A DNA stretch of 64,000 nucleotides, from assembly GCF_001975785.1 (NCBI RefSeq), contig NZ_MSFI01000011.1, positions 1-64,000 of the forward strand. The letters are read 5' to 3'. How positions within the stretch are numbered: position 1 is the first letter of the stretch; each line of letters starts with the position of its first letter. The stretch is from Domibacillus epiphyticus. Its GTDB lineage: Bacteria; Bacillota; Bacilli; Bacillales; Domibacillaceae. The translations under genes were made by a program, and so were the position numbers. Below the pieces are notes generated by a model, which ran no database searches, was not told where the DNA came from, and saw nothing but the letters and a program-made list of their open reading frames with translations. This document shows, one piece after another, positions 16,735 to 25,749 of the stretch.

Positions 16735-17676
16735 ATGGGAGAAATGCTTGCTCTGTTGTCGATGATTCTGTTTTCTGCGAATATTATATTGACAAAAGTG
16801 GCGATAGCCCGATTAAATTTAAATCTTGGTTTTCTTATCTCGGTGGGTGTCAATGTTTTATTTGCATTTTTTCTTTTTTTTATCCAGGTTTTCTTTTTTG
16901 AAGCAGGGGATTTAGCCTGGCATACAAAGGGCTTTTTTCTTTTTTTACTGGCGGGCTTATTTGGCACATATTTAGGAAGATGGTTTTTCTTTGAAACGAT
17001 ACAGAAGCTGGGACCTACCAGAGCAAGTGCGTTCCAGGTGACAAATCCGATCTTTACGACAATTATTGCCTGGTTGTTTCTAAATGAGCAGTTAACCGCG
17101 AGGGATTTATTTTCTATCATTTTAATACTATTTGGATTATTCATGGTGTCCTATACTCCTCAAAAAGCTTTAAAAAAAGAAATCGCGCAGCAAAATAAAT
17201 TATTAAGTATTCAGCCATACCCAGATTTATCATTAAAAGGGGTTATACAATCCGGCGTTCTTGTCGCTCTCCTTAGCTCTTTCTCGTATGCGATCGGCAA
17301 TGTTGTCAGAGGTGCGGCTATCATCAATTGGGACCAACCCATTTTAGGAGGGGCATTAGGGGCATTACTTGGTTTTACTCTTCACGCCGCTACAAGCAAA
17401 AATAAACGGCATTTTTGGCGGCAGGTAAAAGAAGCAGATAAGACCGGTGTGTGGCTTTATGTTATCAGTGGGATTATTACGATTTCCGCACAAATTTCTG
17501 TGATCGCATCCATGCGCTATATTCCTATTTCTGTCGCAAATCTCATAACACTCTCTACGCCGATTATCGTGACTCCAGTCAGCTATTTCCTCTTTAAAAA
17601 TCAGGAGGGAATTACATTTAGAACTATATTGGGCATTGGTTTAGTGTTAGGTGGTTTAGTGGCGGTTGTCTTGTAG
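16735..17676 (+). CDS. EamA family (DMT) permease, second copy
   Basis: A 313-residue DMT-superfamily permease with ten predicted helices and two EamA repeats (first ending LTARDLFSIILILFGLFMV, second ending TFRTILGIGLVLGGLVAVV). It is only distantly similar to the preceding EamA protein. AAGGAGG lies 8-9 bases before the ATG. It sits between the first EamA gene and the IclR gene, in the same direction, so it belongs to the island. The direction of transport and the substrate are unknown. Confidence 0.85.
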   Translation: MGEMLALLSMILFSANIILTKVAIARLNLNLGFLISVGVNVLFAFFLFFIQVFFFEAGDLAWHTKGFFLFLLAGLFGTYLGRWFFFETIQKLGPTRASAFQVTNPIFTTIIAWLFLNEQLTARDLFSIILILFGLFMVSYTPQKALKKEIAQQNKLLSIQPYPDLSLKGVIQSGVLVALLSSFSYAIGNVVRGAAIINWDQPILGGALGALLGFTLHAATSKNKRHFWRQVKEADKTGVWLYVISGIITISAQISVIASMRYIPISVANLITLSTPIIVTPVSYFLFKNQEGITFRTILGIGLVLGGLVAVVL

Positions 17677-17732
17677 TCTATTAAATTGTGTGATTATTGT
17701 TTTTCTTTTGATTTTTGCGGTAAAATGTTTAG

Positions 17733-17766
17733 TATAAAGGATGCTGATTCTTTAATATGCAACAAA
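17733..17766 (-). promoter_or_regulatory. Site B of the 34-bp operator, reversed before iclR-1
   Basis: The minus-strand reading begins TTTGTTGCATATTAAAGAAT, nearly identical to the other sites, but the far half is degenerate (CCTTTATA instead of GTTGTATA). It ends 15 bases before the iclR-1 start and points away from that gene. This suits autorepression rather than activation. Confidence 0.55.
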
Positions 17767-17781
17767 GAGGGAAGGGGAATT

Positions 17782-18558
17782 ATGGCAAACGACATCAATC
17801 AAAATTACTTGCTTTCTTCAGTTAAAAATGCGCTGTTGATTATGCGCAGCTTCACATTGGACGAACCCGAAAAAAAGGTAACAGATTTAGCCAATTCCTT
17901 GAATTTAGGGAAAAGTACAGTCAGCCGTTTATTATCAACTCTTGCAAGTGAAGGATTTGTTGTGAAAAACCCTGAAACAAACAAATACAGGCTAGGCTTA
18001 ACAATTTTAAATTTAAATACGATTGTGACAAACAACCTCGAAATCAATCGAGAATCACAGCCTATATTAAAAGAGCTTGTGAATGATATCGGTGAAACGG
18101 CACACATTGCTGTTTTAGAAGGCAGTGATGTTGTGTATCTATATAAAATTGATTGTAAGCATCCAGTGCAAATTTTAACACATATCGGAAAAAGAAACCC
18201 TGTTCATGCAACAAGCTCTGGAAAAGTACTATTAGCGCATCAATCAGAAGATACGATTCAGCAATACATAGAGAATGGACTATATGGATACAAGGCAAAT
18301 ACAATTACAGATCCGGAAAAACTACGTGATACGCTGCAGCTCGTCAGAAAACAAGGGTATGCCACAAGCTCAGAGGAATTGCTTGAGAGTGTAGCATCTG
18401 TTGCAGCACCTGTCCGCGATTATACAGGAAAAGTGGTTTATTCCGTTTCCGTAACCGGTCCAGTACACCGTATGAACCCAAAAAATCCTGCGCTCATTAA
18501 TCGAGTAAAAAGAGCGGCACAAGAAATATCTGAAAACCTGGGCTGTTGGAATTATTAA
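17782..18558 (+). CDS. IclR family transcriptional regulator (copy 1)
   Basis: The 258-residue protein has an N-terminal winged helix-turn-helix (about residues 10-70, with KVTDLANSLNLGKSTVSRLLSTLA) and a C-terminal IclR effector domain (about 85-250, with HATSSGKVLLA and the SVAAPVRDYTGKVVYSVSVTGP end). IclR proteins such as PcaR, PobR and CatR respond to aromatic acids and often activate their operons. The start at 17782 follows GAAGGGGAA. It is closely similar to the IclR at 24914 over its whole length. A degenerate copy of the island operator overlaps its promoter region. Confidence 0.9.
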   Translation: MANDINQNYLLSSVKNALLIMRSFTLDEPEKKVTDLANSLNLGKSTVSRLLSTLASEGFVVKNPETNKYRLGLTILNLNTIVTNNLEINRESQPILKELVNDIGETAHIAVLEGSDVVYLYKIDCKHPVQILTHIGKRNPVHATSSGKVLLAHQSEDTIQQYIENGLYGYKANTITDPEKLRDTLQLVRKQGYATSSEELLESVASVAAPVRDYTGKVVYSVSVTGPVHRMNPKNPALINRVKRAAQEISENLGCWNY

Positions 18559-18564
18559 AACACT

Positions 18565-18620
18565 AAAAAGCATTACCGTCCTTATTCTTATAATTAAGAA
18601 AAGGATCGGTAATGCTTTTT
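18565..18620. terminator. Bidirectional terminator between iclR-1 and praA
   Basis: AAAAAGCATTACCG (18565-18578) pairs perfectly with CGGTAATGCTTTTT (18607-18620). Runs of A and T flank both sides, so both convergent transcripts can end here. Confidence 0.8.
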
Positions 18621-18632
18621 GGTTGAACTTAT

Positions 18633-19430
18633 TTATTGAAATGTAATAACAGCATTCCAGCTTCCGGAAGATTGTCCTGCCGCACCGATTGTCGGTTGAT
18701 TTTCTTGATCGATAACACTGAGCAGCATAGCCAGGTGGCGTCCCCCTGATTCTACTCCTGCAAGTCGTGCATATTGAGGAAGCATATGATAGGCAGATTC
18801 GTAATCTTTCTTCTCAATAAGTTGTAAAAACTCTTTATCCATTGCATGTTCAGAGGAAGTCGGCTTATTCTCACGACCTCTAACCAGGTTGTGAGAAAGG
18901 GCTCCGCTGGAAACAAAAACGATTTTTTTAGGACTGTCCTCCAGTACCTTTTTGATTGTTTTGCCCCATTCATATGTTTCCTGTAAAGAAGCAGCAAGCG
19001 TAACGGATAAATTAATCACTGGAATATCTTCATCCGGGACAAGGTAGCGAAGAGGGACAACACTGCCGTAATCCCAAACATAGTATGGATCATTAACAGA
19101 GACAGCTTTAATCCCGTTTTTCTCACCGGCTTCAACAAGCTGGGCAGCGAGCTCCGCGTCTCCAGGGAAGAAATAAGGAACGTCTTTAATTAAATCAGGA
19201 CATTCAAAGGCAGTCAGCATTCCTTTATGTTCAGGTGTTGCATCTACATAGTGGAAGAAGGTAGATGGCCAATGGCAAGATACAAGCACAATCACATCTG
19301 GCTTTAAATCTTTTATTTTTTCCGCTGTCTTTTTTAGGTCCTTCACCATTTCTTGCTGGAAGCTGGGTGCATTTTCTTCATGACAGATGCTTGGCACGTG
19401 AGGTGCCAGCATGCTAAATAAAATCGTCAA
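18633..19430 (-). CDS. praA: Class III (LigB-type) extradiol dioxygenase, probable protocatechuate 2,3-dioxygenase
   Basis: This 265-residue protein belongs to the LigB superfamily of Fe(II) extradiol dioxygenases. The iron-ligand His residues are visible (His 11 in MLAPHVPS, His 53 in SCHWPS). It would open protocatechuate between C2 and C3 to give 5-carboxy-2-hydroxymuconate-6-semialdehyde. The substrate is inferred from the neighbours: the operon order and the adjacent ACMSD-like decarboxylase match the Paenibacillus pra pathway. A catechol or aminophenol substrate cannot be excluded. The start is a TTG with AGGGGGG about 7 bases upstream. It is the last gene of the praBEGFDCA operon. Confidence 0.8.
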   Translation of the reverse strand: MTILFSMLAPHVPSICHEENAPSFQQEMVKDLKKTAEKIKDLKPDVIVLVSCHWPSTFFHYVDATPEHKGMLTAFECPDLIKDVPYFFPGDAELAAQLVEAGEKNGIKAVSVNDPYYVWDYGSVVPLRYLVPDEDIPVINLSVTLAASLQETYEWGKTIKKVLEDSPKKIVFVSSGALSHNLVRGRENKPTSSEHAMDKEFLQLIEKKDYESAYHMLPQYARLAGVESGGRHLAMLLSVIDQENQPTIGAAGQSSGSWNAVITFQ

Positions 19431-19447
19431 TGTGATCCCCCCTAAGT

Positions 19448-19642
19448 CTATTTATTTACTAATTTCGACATTGGGACACCTGCACGGCCCCAATGTGTTT
19501 TTGGTATTTCTGTGACAACGACACGGACTGAATCATGTGGGGCATCAAGTGTTGCGGCGGCCGTATCCGTCATATTTTTAATGAGCTCTTCTACTTTCTC
19601 TGGCGGTCTGCCTTCAAGAATTTGTATATTCACAATCGGCAT
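19448..19642 (-). CDS. praC: 4-oxalocrotonate tautomerase
   Basis: The 64-residue subunit has all catalytic residues of 4-oxalocrotonate tautomerase: Pro 1 after Met removal, Arg 11 (LEGR) and Arg 39 (SVRVVV). Trp occupies the position of Phe 50. It converts the enol of 2-hydroxymuconate to the keto form (4-oxalocrotonate) after PraB. The gene lies between the decarboxylase and dioxygenase genes with short gaps and an AAGGAG ribosome binding site. Confidence 0.92.
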   Translation of the reverse strand: MPIVNIQILEGRPPEKVEELIKNMTDTAAATLDAPHDSVRVVVTEIPKTHWGRAGVPMSKLVNK

Positions 19643-19656
19643 TGTTTTTTCTCCTT

Positions 19657-20442
19657 TTACGCTTGTACTTTGAACGTAACATCCTGGAATCCATCAAATT
19701 TTCCAACTACTTGATCACCTTCAGCAAGCATGACGGCCCCTGTGATGGCGCCGGATAAAATAACGTCGCCTTCACGGATTTTTTCTCCTTTTTTAGCCAG
19801 CATATTGGCAAGCATCGCAATGGAATTAGCAGGGTGTCCTAATACGGCAGCGCCAGCACCAAGCTCTTTTATTTCTCCATTTATGGATAATGTAACTCCG
19901 ACTAAATCCAAGTCGAGGGATTCCGGTTTTTTTAACGAATTCCCCAACACGACTCTTGATGTAGAAGCGTTATCTGCCACGACATCAGGCAAAGTAAAAT
20001 TAAAATTTTCGTATCGGCTGTCGATTATTTCAAGAGCAGGAACAACGTATTCCGTTGCAGCTAGTACTTGAGCACCCGTAATTCCGGGACCTTCAATATC
20101 TTTCCCAATAACGAAAGCAATTTCAGCTTCCGCTTTTGGATGAATCAAGTCATTCAGACGAACCGTTCCGCCGCTTTCAATGAGCATATAATCAAAAACG
20201 TACCCATAAATAGGCTCATCCACATTCATTTGCGTCATTTTCGCGCGGCTTGTGAGTCCCATTTTAGGACCAATTATTTTTCGGCCTTCTGCTAGTTTCA
20301 TCTTGACGATTTCTTCCTGGACAAGATATCCTTCTTCAACCGTTAAATCATTCTTTAGTTCAGCTGTAACTCTCGGCGTTTCAAACTTTTCTGTTTCCGC
20401 TTTCACAAGATATTCAGCTATTTCTTTATAAGTTGCCTGCAT
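19657..20442 (-). CDS. praD: 4-oxalocrotonate decarboxylase (2-oxo-3-hexenedioate decarboxylase)
   Basis: A 261-residue member of the hydratase/decarboxylase family. The sequence KMGLTSRAKMTQMNVDEPIYG and the later DSRYENFNF..VVADNAS follow the DmpH/XylI decarboxylase pattern rather than the hydratase pattern. It removes CO2 from 4-oxalocrotonate to give 2-oxopent-4-enoate, using Mg2+. In related systems it forms a complex with the hydratase (here PraE). Glu and Asp metal ligands are present (KAEAEIAFV, LEIIDSR). It follows the aldolase gene after a short gap containing GGAGGATC. Confidence 0.9.
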   Translation of the reverse strand: MQATYKEIAEYLVKAETEKFETPRVTAELKNDLTVEEGYLVQEEIVKMKLAEGRKIIGPKMGLTSRAKMTQMNVDEPIYGYVFDYMLIESGGTVRLNDLIHPKAEAEIAFVIGKDIEGPGITGAQVLAATEYVVPALEIIDSRYENFNFTLPDVVADNASTSRVVLGNSLKKPESLDLDLVGVTLSINGEIKELGAGAAVLGHPANSIAMLANMLAKKGEKIREGDVILSGAITGAVMLAEGDQVVGKFDGFQDVTFKVQA

Positions 20443-20453
20443 AAAGGATCCTC

Positions 20454-21482
20454 CTATTTAGCGATCAAGCTAGTCGATTGTTTTGCAAGGTCTGCCGCCA
20501 CATCAAAAATCATATCTTCTTGTCCGCCGACTACTTTTTGTTTTCCAAGTTCAATCAAGATATCACGTGAATCTACATTAAATTGTTTTGCAGCCCGCTG
20601 TGCGTGAAGCAGGAAACTGGAATATACACCTGCATATCCAAGCACTAGTGAGTCTTTTGTAATCTCCTGCGGTTTTTCTAAAATCGGTGCTACTAAATCT
20701 TCTGCAATGTCCATCATTTTATAGAGATCAATGCCTGTTTGAATGCCCATCCGTTCAAGGACGGCTACTAGAACTTCTGTCTGGGTATTGCCGGCTCCGG
20801 CTCCAAGGCAACGGATACTGCCGTCAATATGGTCAGCGCCTTCCGCAATAGCTGCAAGTGTATTCGCCATAGCAAGCGATAAATTGTTGTGAGCGTGAAA
20901 ACCGATATTTACCGACAGTTCATTTTTTAATCTGCGAATACGTTCTGCTGTTTCATGAGGCAATAATGCACCGGCTGAATCAACGATATAGACGGTATCA
21001 GCACCGTAGCTTTCCATTAATTTCGCCTGTTCGGTTAGTTTTTCTGGAGAAGCCATATGGGACATCATCAGAAATCCAACCGTTTCCATACCAAGTTCTT
21101 TTGCACGGGAAATGTGCTGCGGCGCAACATCTGCTTCTGTTACATGGGTGGCCACTCTGGCCATTTTTGCTCCAAGGGCGGCGGCTTCTTTTAAATCGCT
21201 CACAGTACCAATACCTGGGAGCAGTAATACGGCAATTTTTGCTTGATCTACAGCCGATACAGCAGCTTCAATAAGTTCCATTTCATTTGTTTTGGACAAG
21301 CCGTATTGAAGGGAGGAGCCGCCAAGACCGTCTCCGTGAGATACTTCAATGTATGGAACACCGGCTTTGTCGAGGGCACCAGCAACAGCTGAGACTTGCT
21401 CAACTGTATACTGATGACGAATCGCATGGCTGCCATCACGCAGCGCAACTTCAGTAATAATGATTTTTTTATTATTTAGCAT
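20454..21482 (-). CDS. praF: 4-hydroxy-2-oxovalerate aldolase
   Basis: This 342-residue DRE-TIM metallolyase has the N-terminal TEVALRDGSHA motif (Arg and Asp for Mn2+ binding and catalysis) and GFHAHNNLSLAMAN carrying the two metal-ligand His. The C-terminal communication domain is present. It cleaves 4-hydroxy-2-oxovalerate to pyruvate and acetaldehyde and channels the acetaldehyde to PraG. Length and motifs match DmpG/MhpE. The start ATG follows AAAGGAG. Confidence 0.95.
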   Translation of the reverse strand: MLNNKKIIITEVALRDGSHAIRHQYTVEQVSAVAGALDKAGVPYIEVSHGDGLGGSSLQYGLSKTNEMELIEAAVSAVDQAKIAVLLLPGIGTVSDLKEAAALGAKMARVATHVTEADVAPQHISRAKELGMETVGFLMMSHMASPEKLTEQAKLMESYGADTVYIVDSAGALLPHETAERIRRLKNELSVNIGFHAHNNLSLAMANTLAAIAEGADHIDGSIRCLGAGAGNTQTEVLVAVLERMGIQTGIDLYKMMDIAEDLVAPILEKPQEITKDSLVLGYAGVYSSFLLHAQRAAKQFNVDSRDILIELGKQKVVGGQEDMIFDVAADLAKQSTSLIAK

Positions 21483-21507
21483 TGTTTTTCTCCTTTCCAG
21501 CTTGTCG

Positions 21508-22392
21508 TTATAAAACGGCTTGTTTTAGTTTATGTTTTGCTAATTCTTCAGCCACTTTGACCGCGGCAGCTGTCATAATATCAAGGTTGCCAGAGAAAGC
21601 GGGGAGGTAGTCACCTGCACCTTCCACTTCGATAAATACCGTTACTCTGTTTTCTTCGAAAATTGGTTCCTGCTTTAAACGATAGCCTGGCACATAAGAT
21701 TGAACGTCTTTTTCCATTTCTTTTATAGAACGAATAATTTCGTCTTTTTTTACGTCCTGTTCATCTAATAGAACATGGACAGTATCGCGCATCATGATAG
21801 GGGGCTCTGCAGGATTTAAGATAATGATGGCTTTTCCTTTATCCGCACCGCCAATTTTTTCGATTCCGCCTGAAGTGGTGACGGTAAACTCATCGATATT
21901 TGCACGTGTTCCCGGACCAGCACTGTCACTCGATATCGTTGCGACAATTTCAGCGTAGCTTACGGATTGCACGCGATCAATGGCGTGAACCATCGGAATC
22001 GTCGCTTGTCCTCCGCATGTAATTAAATTAATATTATCTGCCTCTAGATGTTCAGTAATATTCACTGGAGGAACAACGAAAGGGCCAACAGCGGCTGGTG
22101 TAAGGTCCAACACTTGTTTACCGGCGGCTTTCAATTTTTTTGCATGGCGGATATGCGCTTTTGCTGACGTTGCATCGAACACAATGTCTGCCAATTCCGG
22201 ACGTTCAAGAAAGCCATCAATACCTGTGTCAATGGTTTCATAACCAAGCGCTTTTGCTTTTTTCAATCCGTCAGAGTCAGGATCAATCCCTATAACCGTT
22301 GTGAGGTCAAGAACATTTGACCGCCCAAGCTTGATCATTAAATCGGTTCCAATGTTTCCGGAACCAAGTACTGCAACCTTTATTTTCTCCAT
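21508..22392 (-). CDS. praG: Acetaldehyde dehydrogenase (acylating)
   Basis: The 294-residue enzyme has an N-terminal Rossmann motif ([15 protein letters not shown]) and the catalytic Cys 126 in NLITCGGQA. It oxidises acetaldehyde to acetyl-CoA with NAD+ and CoA, paired with the aldolase PraF (DmpFG-type complex). The gene lies directly upstream of praF, the usual tandem. The ribosome binding site is GAAAGGGG before the ATG. Confidence 0.95.
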   Translation of the reverse strand: MEKIKVAVLGSGNIGTDLMIKLGRSNVLDLTTVIGIDPDSDGLKKAKALGYETIDTGIDGFLERPELADIVFDATSAKAHIRHAKKLKAAGKQVLDLTPAAVGPFVVPPVNITEHLEADNINLITCGGQATIPMVHAIDRVQSVSYAEIVATISSDSAGPGTRANIDEFTVTTSGGIEKIGGADKGKAIIILNPAEPPIMMRDTVHVLLDEQDVKKDEIIRSIKEMEKDVQSYVPGYRLKQEPIFEENRVTVFIEVEGAGDYLPAFSGNLDIMTAAAVKVAEELAKHKLKQAVL

Positions 22393-22410
22393 GTTGAAAC
22401 CCCTTTCAAA

Positions 22411-23190
22411 TTAGTCGGTAAAACGGACGCTTACTTGTCCGATGTGAGCAAATTTTGCTGTGAAAACATCGCCTGCTTTTGCATCGACAGCTGCAGAGAG
22501 AGCGCCAGATAAAATGACTTCACCCGCTTCGAGCGCAATGTCAAATTCGGATAGCTTATTCGCCAGCCATGCGACGCAGGAGGCAGGGTGGCCAAGCGCA
22601 GCCGCCCCAACACCGGTATTGACGATTTCACCATTTTTCTCAAATACCATTCCGATCATCTCAAGGTCGACTTCCGATGGCTTCGCAGGTTTTCCACCGA
22701 GAAGGTACAGTCCCGATGATGCGTTGTCTGCGACAGTATCGGCTAATTTTATTTTCCAGTCTCGAATGCGGCTGTCTACAATTTCAAGGGAAGGGACAAT
22801 ATAATCTGTCGCTTTCATTACATCAATTGGGGTAATCCCGGGTCCTTTAATCGTCTTTTTTAAGACAAACGCAATTTCCGCTTCTACTTTTGGCTGAAGT
22901 AGCCGTTTAACTGAAATGGCTCCGCCATTTTCAATCACCATATCATCAAGCAAATGCCCGTAATCAGGTTCTTCTACGCCAAGAAGTGTTTGCATGGCTT
23001 TAGAAGTAAGGCCTATTTTTTTTCCGGTTATTTTGCGGCCGGCTTTTACTTTTTCAGCAATAGTTTCAAGCTGGACATAATATGCATTCTTTACATCAAA
23101 ATCAGTCATCACTTCAGTAAGAGGATTCGTGCCGTTTTTCGTTTCTTCCGCTTCTAATAGAAGGTTTGAGTATTCTTTAATCATTGTCAT
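22411..23190 (-). CDS. praE: 2-oxopent-4-enoate hydratase
   Basis: A 259-residue hydratase of the DmpE/XylJ/MhpD type, with KIGLTSKAMQTLLGVEEPDYG and SRIRDWKIKLADTVADNAS. These distinguish it from the homologous decarboxylase PraD in the same operon. It adds water to 2-oxopent-4-enoate to give 4-hydroxy-2-oxovalerate. I placed the start at the ATG at 23190 (a GTG at 23193 is adjacent), after AAAGGGATGGG. A longer frame to 23283 runs into praB and is rejected. Confidence 0.9.
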   Translation of the reverse strand: MTMIKEYSNLLLEAEETKNGTNPLTEVMTDFDVKNAYYVQLETIAEKVKAGRKITGKKIGLTSKAMQTLLGVEEPDYGHLLDDMVIENGGAISVKRLLQPKVEAEIAFVLKKTIKGPGITPIDVMKATDYIVPSLEIVDSRIRDWKIKLADTVADNASSGLYLLGGKPAKPSEVDLEMIGMVFEKNGEIVNTGVGAAALGHPASCVAWLANKLSEFDIALEAGEVILSGALSAAVDAKAGDVFTAKFAHIGQVSVRFTD

Positions 23191-23206
23191 CACGATTCCC
23201 ATCCCT

Positions 23207-24703
23207 TTACAGTTTAATTGTGATATTCGAAAGCTCCGAATAGAAATCAAGACTGTGCATACCGCCAGTCCGGCCAATACCACTGTGCTTCATACCGCCA
23301 AATGGTGTACGCAAATCACGGAGGAACCATGTATTCACCCAGATAATACCTGCTTCTAATTGGTGAGACACACGGTGTGCACGACGTAATTCATTCGTCC
23401 AAATCGTAGCGCTTAATCCGTAATGCGTATCATTTGCCTGCGCGATGACTTCTTCTTCTGTATCGAAAGGCATAACAGTTACCACCGGTCCGAAAATTTC
23501 TTCACGAACACATCTCGAATTTCGATCGAGTCCAGTGATAATTGTCGGCTCCAGGAAGTATCCTTTCTCAAGATGATCCGGCCGGCTGCCACCCGTTAAA
23601 ATGGTCGCGCCATCCGCACGAGCAATGTCGACATAGCTGTTCACGCGGTCATAGTGTTCTTTGCTGACTAGCGCACCTACATTGGTTTCAGATTCAAAAG
23701 GGTGTCCTACTTGAAGTTTTTGTGTTTCTTTTGTGAACTTCTCCAAGAATTTTTCATATGCGGGACGCTCCACATAAATGCGGGAGCCGCACAAGCAGAC
23801 TTCACCCTGGTTAATAAAACTTGAGCGAATCGTTGTTTCGATCACTTCATCGAGATCCGCATCTGCGAAAATGATATTCGGATTTTTACCGCCAAGTTCA
23901 AATGAGAGCTTTTTAAGAGAGTCAGCTGCAGATTTCATGATGGCTGATCCTGTTCCTGGCTCACCAATAAAGGAGATCGCATCCACATCCGGATGTTCAG
24001 AAATAGCTCCGCCAGCTGAATTTGGACCAAAACCATGAACAAGATTGACAACACCGTCCGGAACACCCGCTTCTTTACATATCTCCATAAGTACTGTTGC
24101 CGTCATCGGTGTCCATTCAGCCGGTTTAATGACTGCTGTATTTCCCATACCGAGGCAAGGGGCAAGTTTCCACGTTAAAAGGAGAAGAGGTAGATTCCAA
24201 GGTTTAATGATCCCGACTACGCCGACAGGACGACGATAGGAATAATGAATAGCTTGATCATCTTGCTGCTGTGCTTCATTATTAATTGACATAATATAAT
24301 CCGCAAAGAAGTGAAAATTGTATGCCGCACGGGGAATGTCAATTTTTTTAGCTAGAGAAACGGGCTTACCTGTGTCATATGATTCTAAATAAGCAAGTTC
24401 ATCCTGGCGTTCCAAGATCAAATCACCAATCCGACGAAGGATTTTTGAACGCTCTGCTAACGTCATTTTTTTCCAAGGTCCATCTAAAGCTCGTTTGGCG
24501 GCGGCCACTGCAAGGTCTACTTCTTCTTTTCCGCCTTCAGCAACTGTACCTAAAACTTCTTCGGTTGCCGGGTTAATGTTTTCAAAGGTCTTTTTGTTGA
24601 GCGATTCAGCAAATTGTCCATTGATAAAGTGCAGGCAATTAATTGGTTCGGTTTGTACGGTACCTGTCGTTGAACGAGAGTTTGTTAATGAAGGTGTTGT
24701 CAT
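23207..24703 (-). CDS. praB: 2-hydroxymuconate-6-semialdehyde dehydrogenase
   Basis: This aldehyde dehydrogenase of 498 residues has catalytic Cys 303 (NQGEVCLC, the pattern of XylG/DmpC), the general base Glu 269 (FELGGK) and Asn 170 (KPWN). It oxidises 2-hydroxymuconate-6-semialdehyde to 2-hydroxymuconate with NAD+. It is the first gene of the operon in the order B-E-G-F-D-C-A. The first six keep the order known from Paenibacillus protocatechuate 2,3-cleavage genes. The promoter with operator site C lies 44-99 bases upstream. Confidence 0.92.
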   Translation of the reverse strand: MTTPSLTNSRSTTGTVQTEPINCLHFINGQFAESLNKKTFENINPATEEVLGTVAEGGKEEVDLAVAAAKRALDGPWKKMTLAERSKILRRIGDLILERQDELAYLESYDTGKPVSLAKKIDIPRAAYNFHFFADYIMSINNEAQQQDDQAIHYSYRRPVGVVGIIKPWNLPLLLLTWKLAPCLGMGNTAVIKPAEWTPMTATVLMEICKEAGVPDGVVNLVHGFGPNSAGGAISEHPDVDAISFIGEPGTGSAIMKSAADSLKKLSFELGGKNPNIIFADADLDEVIETTIRSSFINQGEVCLCGSRIYVERPAYEKFLEKFTKETQKLQVGHPFESETNVGALVSKEHYDRVNSYVDIARADGATILTGGSRPDHLEKGYFLEPTIITGLDRNSRCVREEIFGPVVTVMPFDTEEEVIAQANDTHYGLSATIWTNELRRAHRVSHQLEAGIIWVNTWFLRDLRTPFGGMKHSGIGRTGGMHSLDFYSELSNITIKL

Positions 24704-24746
24704 TTTTATCCCATCCCTTATTCTGAATTTTTCAACTTCTTAATCT

Positions 24747-24802
24747 ATGTTAATCAATTAAATTTTGCTATACAACACTCCAGTTCTTCTATAAGCAACA
24801 AA
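24747..24802 (-). promoter_or_regulatory. Site C of the 34-bp operator with the praB promoter
   Basis: The motif (24769-24802) reads TTTGTTGCTTATAGAAGAAC and ends TGTTGTATA on the minus strand. TTGTAT (24770-24775) and TAACAT (24747-24752) are spaced by 17 bp, forming the praB promoter. The divergent iclR-2 starts 112 bases away on the other side, so one site may control both. Confidence 0.7.
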
Positions 24803-24913
24803 TAAGAAAAAATTAAAATATTCAATAATTTCTTTTCATCATCAGCTGAATTTGATATATTTTCTCCCATAACCGTTTGAAAATTGCTGAATATGGAACT
24901 AGGGGGTGAAAAA

Positions 24914-25714
24914 ATGAGCGAAGAGCAACTTCTTTCATCAGTAAAAAACGCGCTCCGCATTTTACGAAGCTTTTCTATGGAGGAACCTGAAAAGAAGGTG
25001 AATGAATTGGCGGAATCACTTGAAATGAATAAAAGTACAGTCAGCCGTATGATGGCAACACTCGCTAGTGAGAATTTTGTCTATAAGGATCAAAAAACAA
25101 AAAAATACCGGCTGGGAATGTCGGCATTAGCTTTAAGCGGTGTTGCCAGCAGCCAACTTGACATTTCCCGTGAATCTCAATCAGTTTTAAATGAACTTGT
25201 TGAAACCATTGAAGAAACCGTTCATTTATCAGTCCTCGATCAAATGGAAGTTATGTATTTGGAAAAAGTGGAATGTGAACAGCCAGTTCGGGTTTTAACG
25301 CACGTTGGAGGCAGAAACCCTGCCTACTGTACAAGTGCGGGCAAAGTGATTCTTGCTTTTTCAGACAAAACCCTCACGGAAAAAGTCATCTCAAACGGAC
25401 TGACTTCGTATACAGAATATACGATAACGGACCCGAAGGACCTTTATGATCACCTTGAGCAGATTCGCGAGAGCGGTTACGCGTATAGCATTGAAGAACT
25501 TCAAGAAGGTGTCACTTCGGTGGCGGCGCCAGTATTTGACCATACCGGTTCGATCATTGCGGCCTTATCTGCAGTTGGTCCAAAGCAGCGATTTCAACCA
25601 CACAAAATTCCTATTCTCGGGAAAAAAATTTCTATTGCTGCGGCAGAAATTTCCGCAAGGCTTGGCCATCGTACTGCTGCGAATAAGGAGGAAAATTTTA
25701 ATAACATATTTTGA
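24914..25714 (+). CDS. IclR family transcriptional regulator (copy 2)
   Basis: The 266-residue regulator has an N-terminal winged helix-turn-helix (KVNELAESLEMNKSTVSRMMATLA) and a C-terminal ligand-binding IclR domain (RNPAYCTSAGKVILAF, ending near SVAAPVFDHTGSIIAALSAVGP). It is divergent from the praB operon and precedes praH in the same direction, so it is the best candidate for the local regulator of protocatechuate breakdown. It closely resembles the copy at 17782. The start at 24914 follows AGGGGGTG; ten upstream codons are rejected for lack of a ribosome binding site. Confidence 0.9.
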   Translation: MSEEQLLSSVKNALRILRSFSMEEPEKKVNELAESLEMNKSTVSRMMATLASENFVYKDQKTKKYRLGMSALALSGVASSQLDISRESQSVLNELVETIEETVHLSVLDQMEVMYLEKVECEQPVRVLTHVGGRNPAYCTSAGKVILAFSDKTLTEKVISNGLTSYTEYTITDPKDLYDHLEQIRESGYAYSIEELQEGVTSVAAPVFDHTGSIIAALSAVGPKQRFQPHKIPILGKKISIAAAEISARLGHRTAANKEENFNNIF

Positions 25715-25749
25715 ACACAATATAAATAACTAAAGGGAGAGATACCGAC

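Noticed and set aside
22411-23283. Longer start for praE reaching into praB
   Set aside because: The extra 31 codons overlap the end of the dehydrogenase gene and have no family counterpart; starts at 23190-23193 fit the ribosome binding site.
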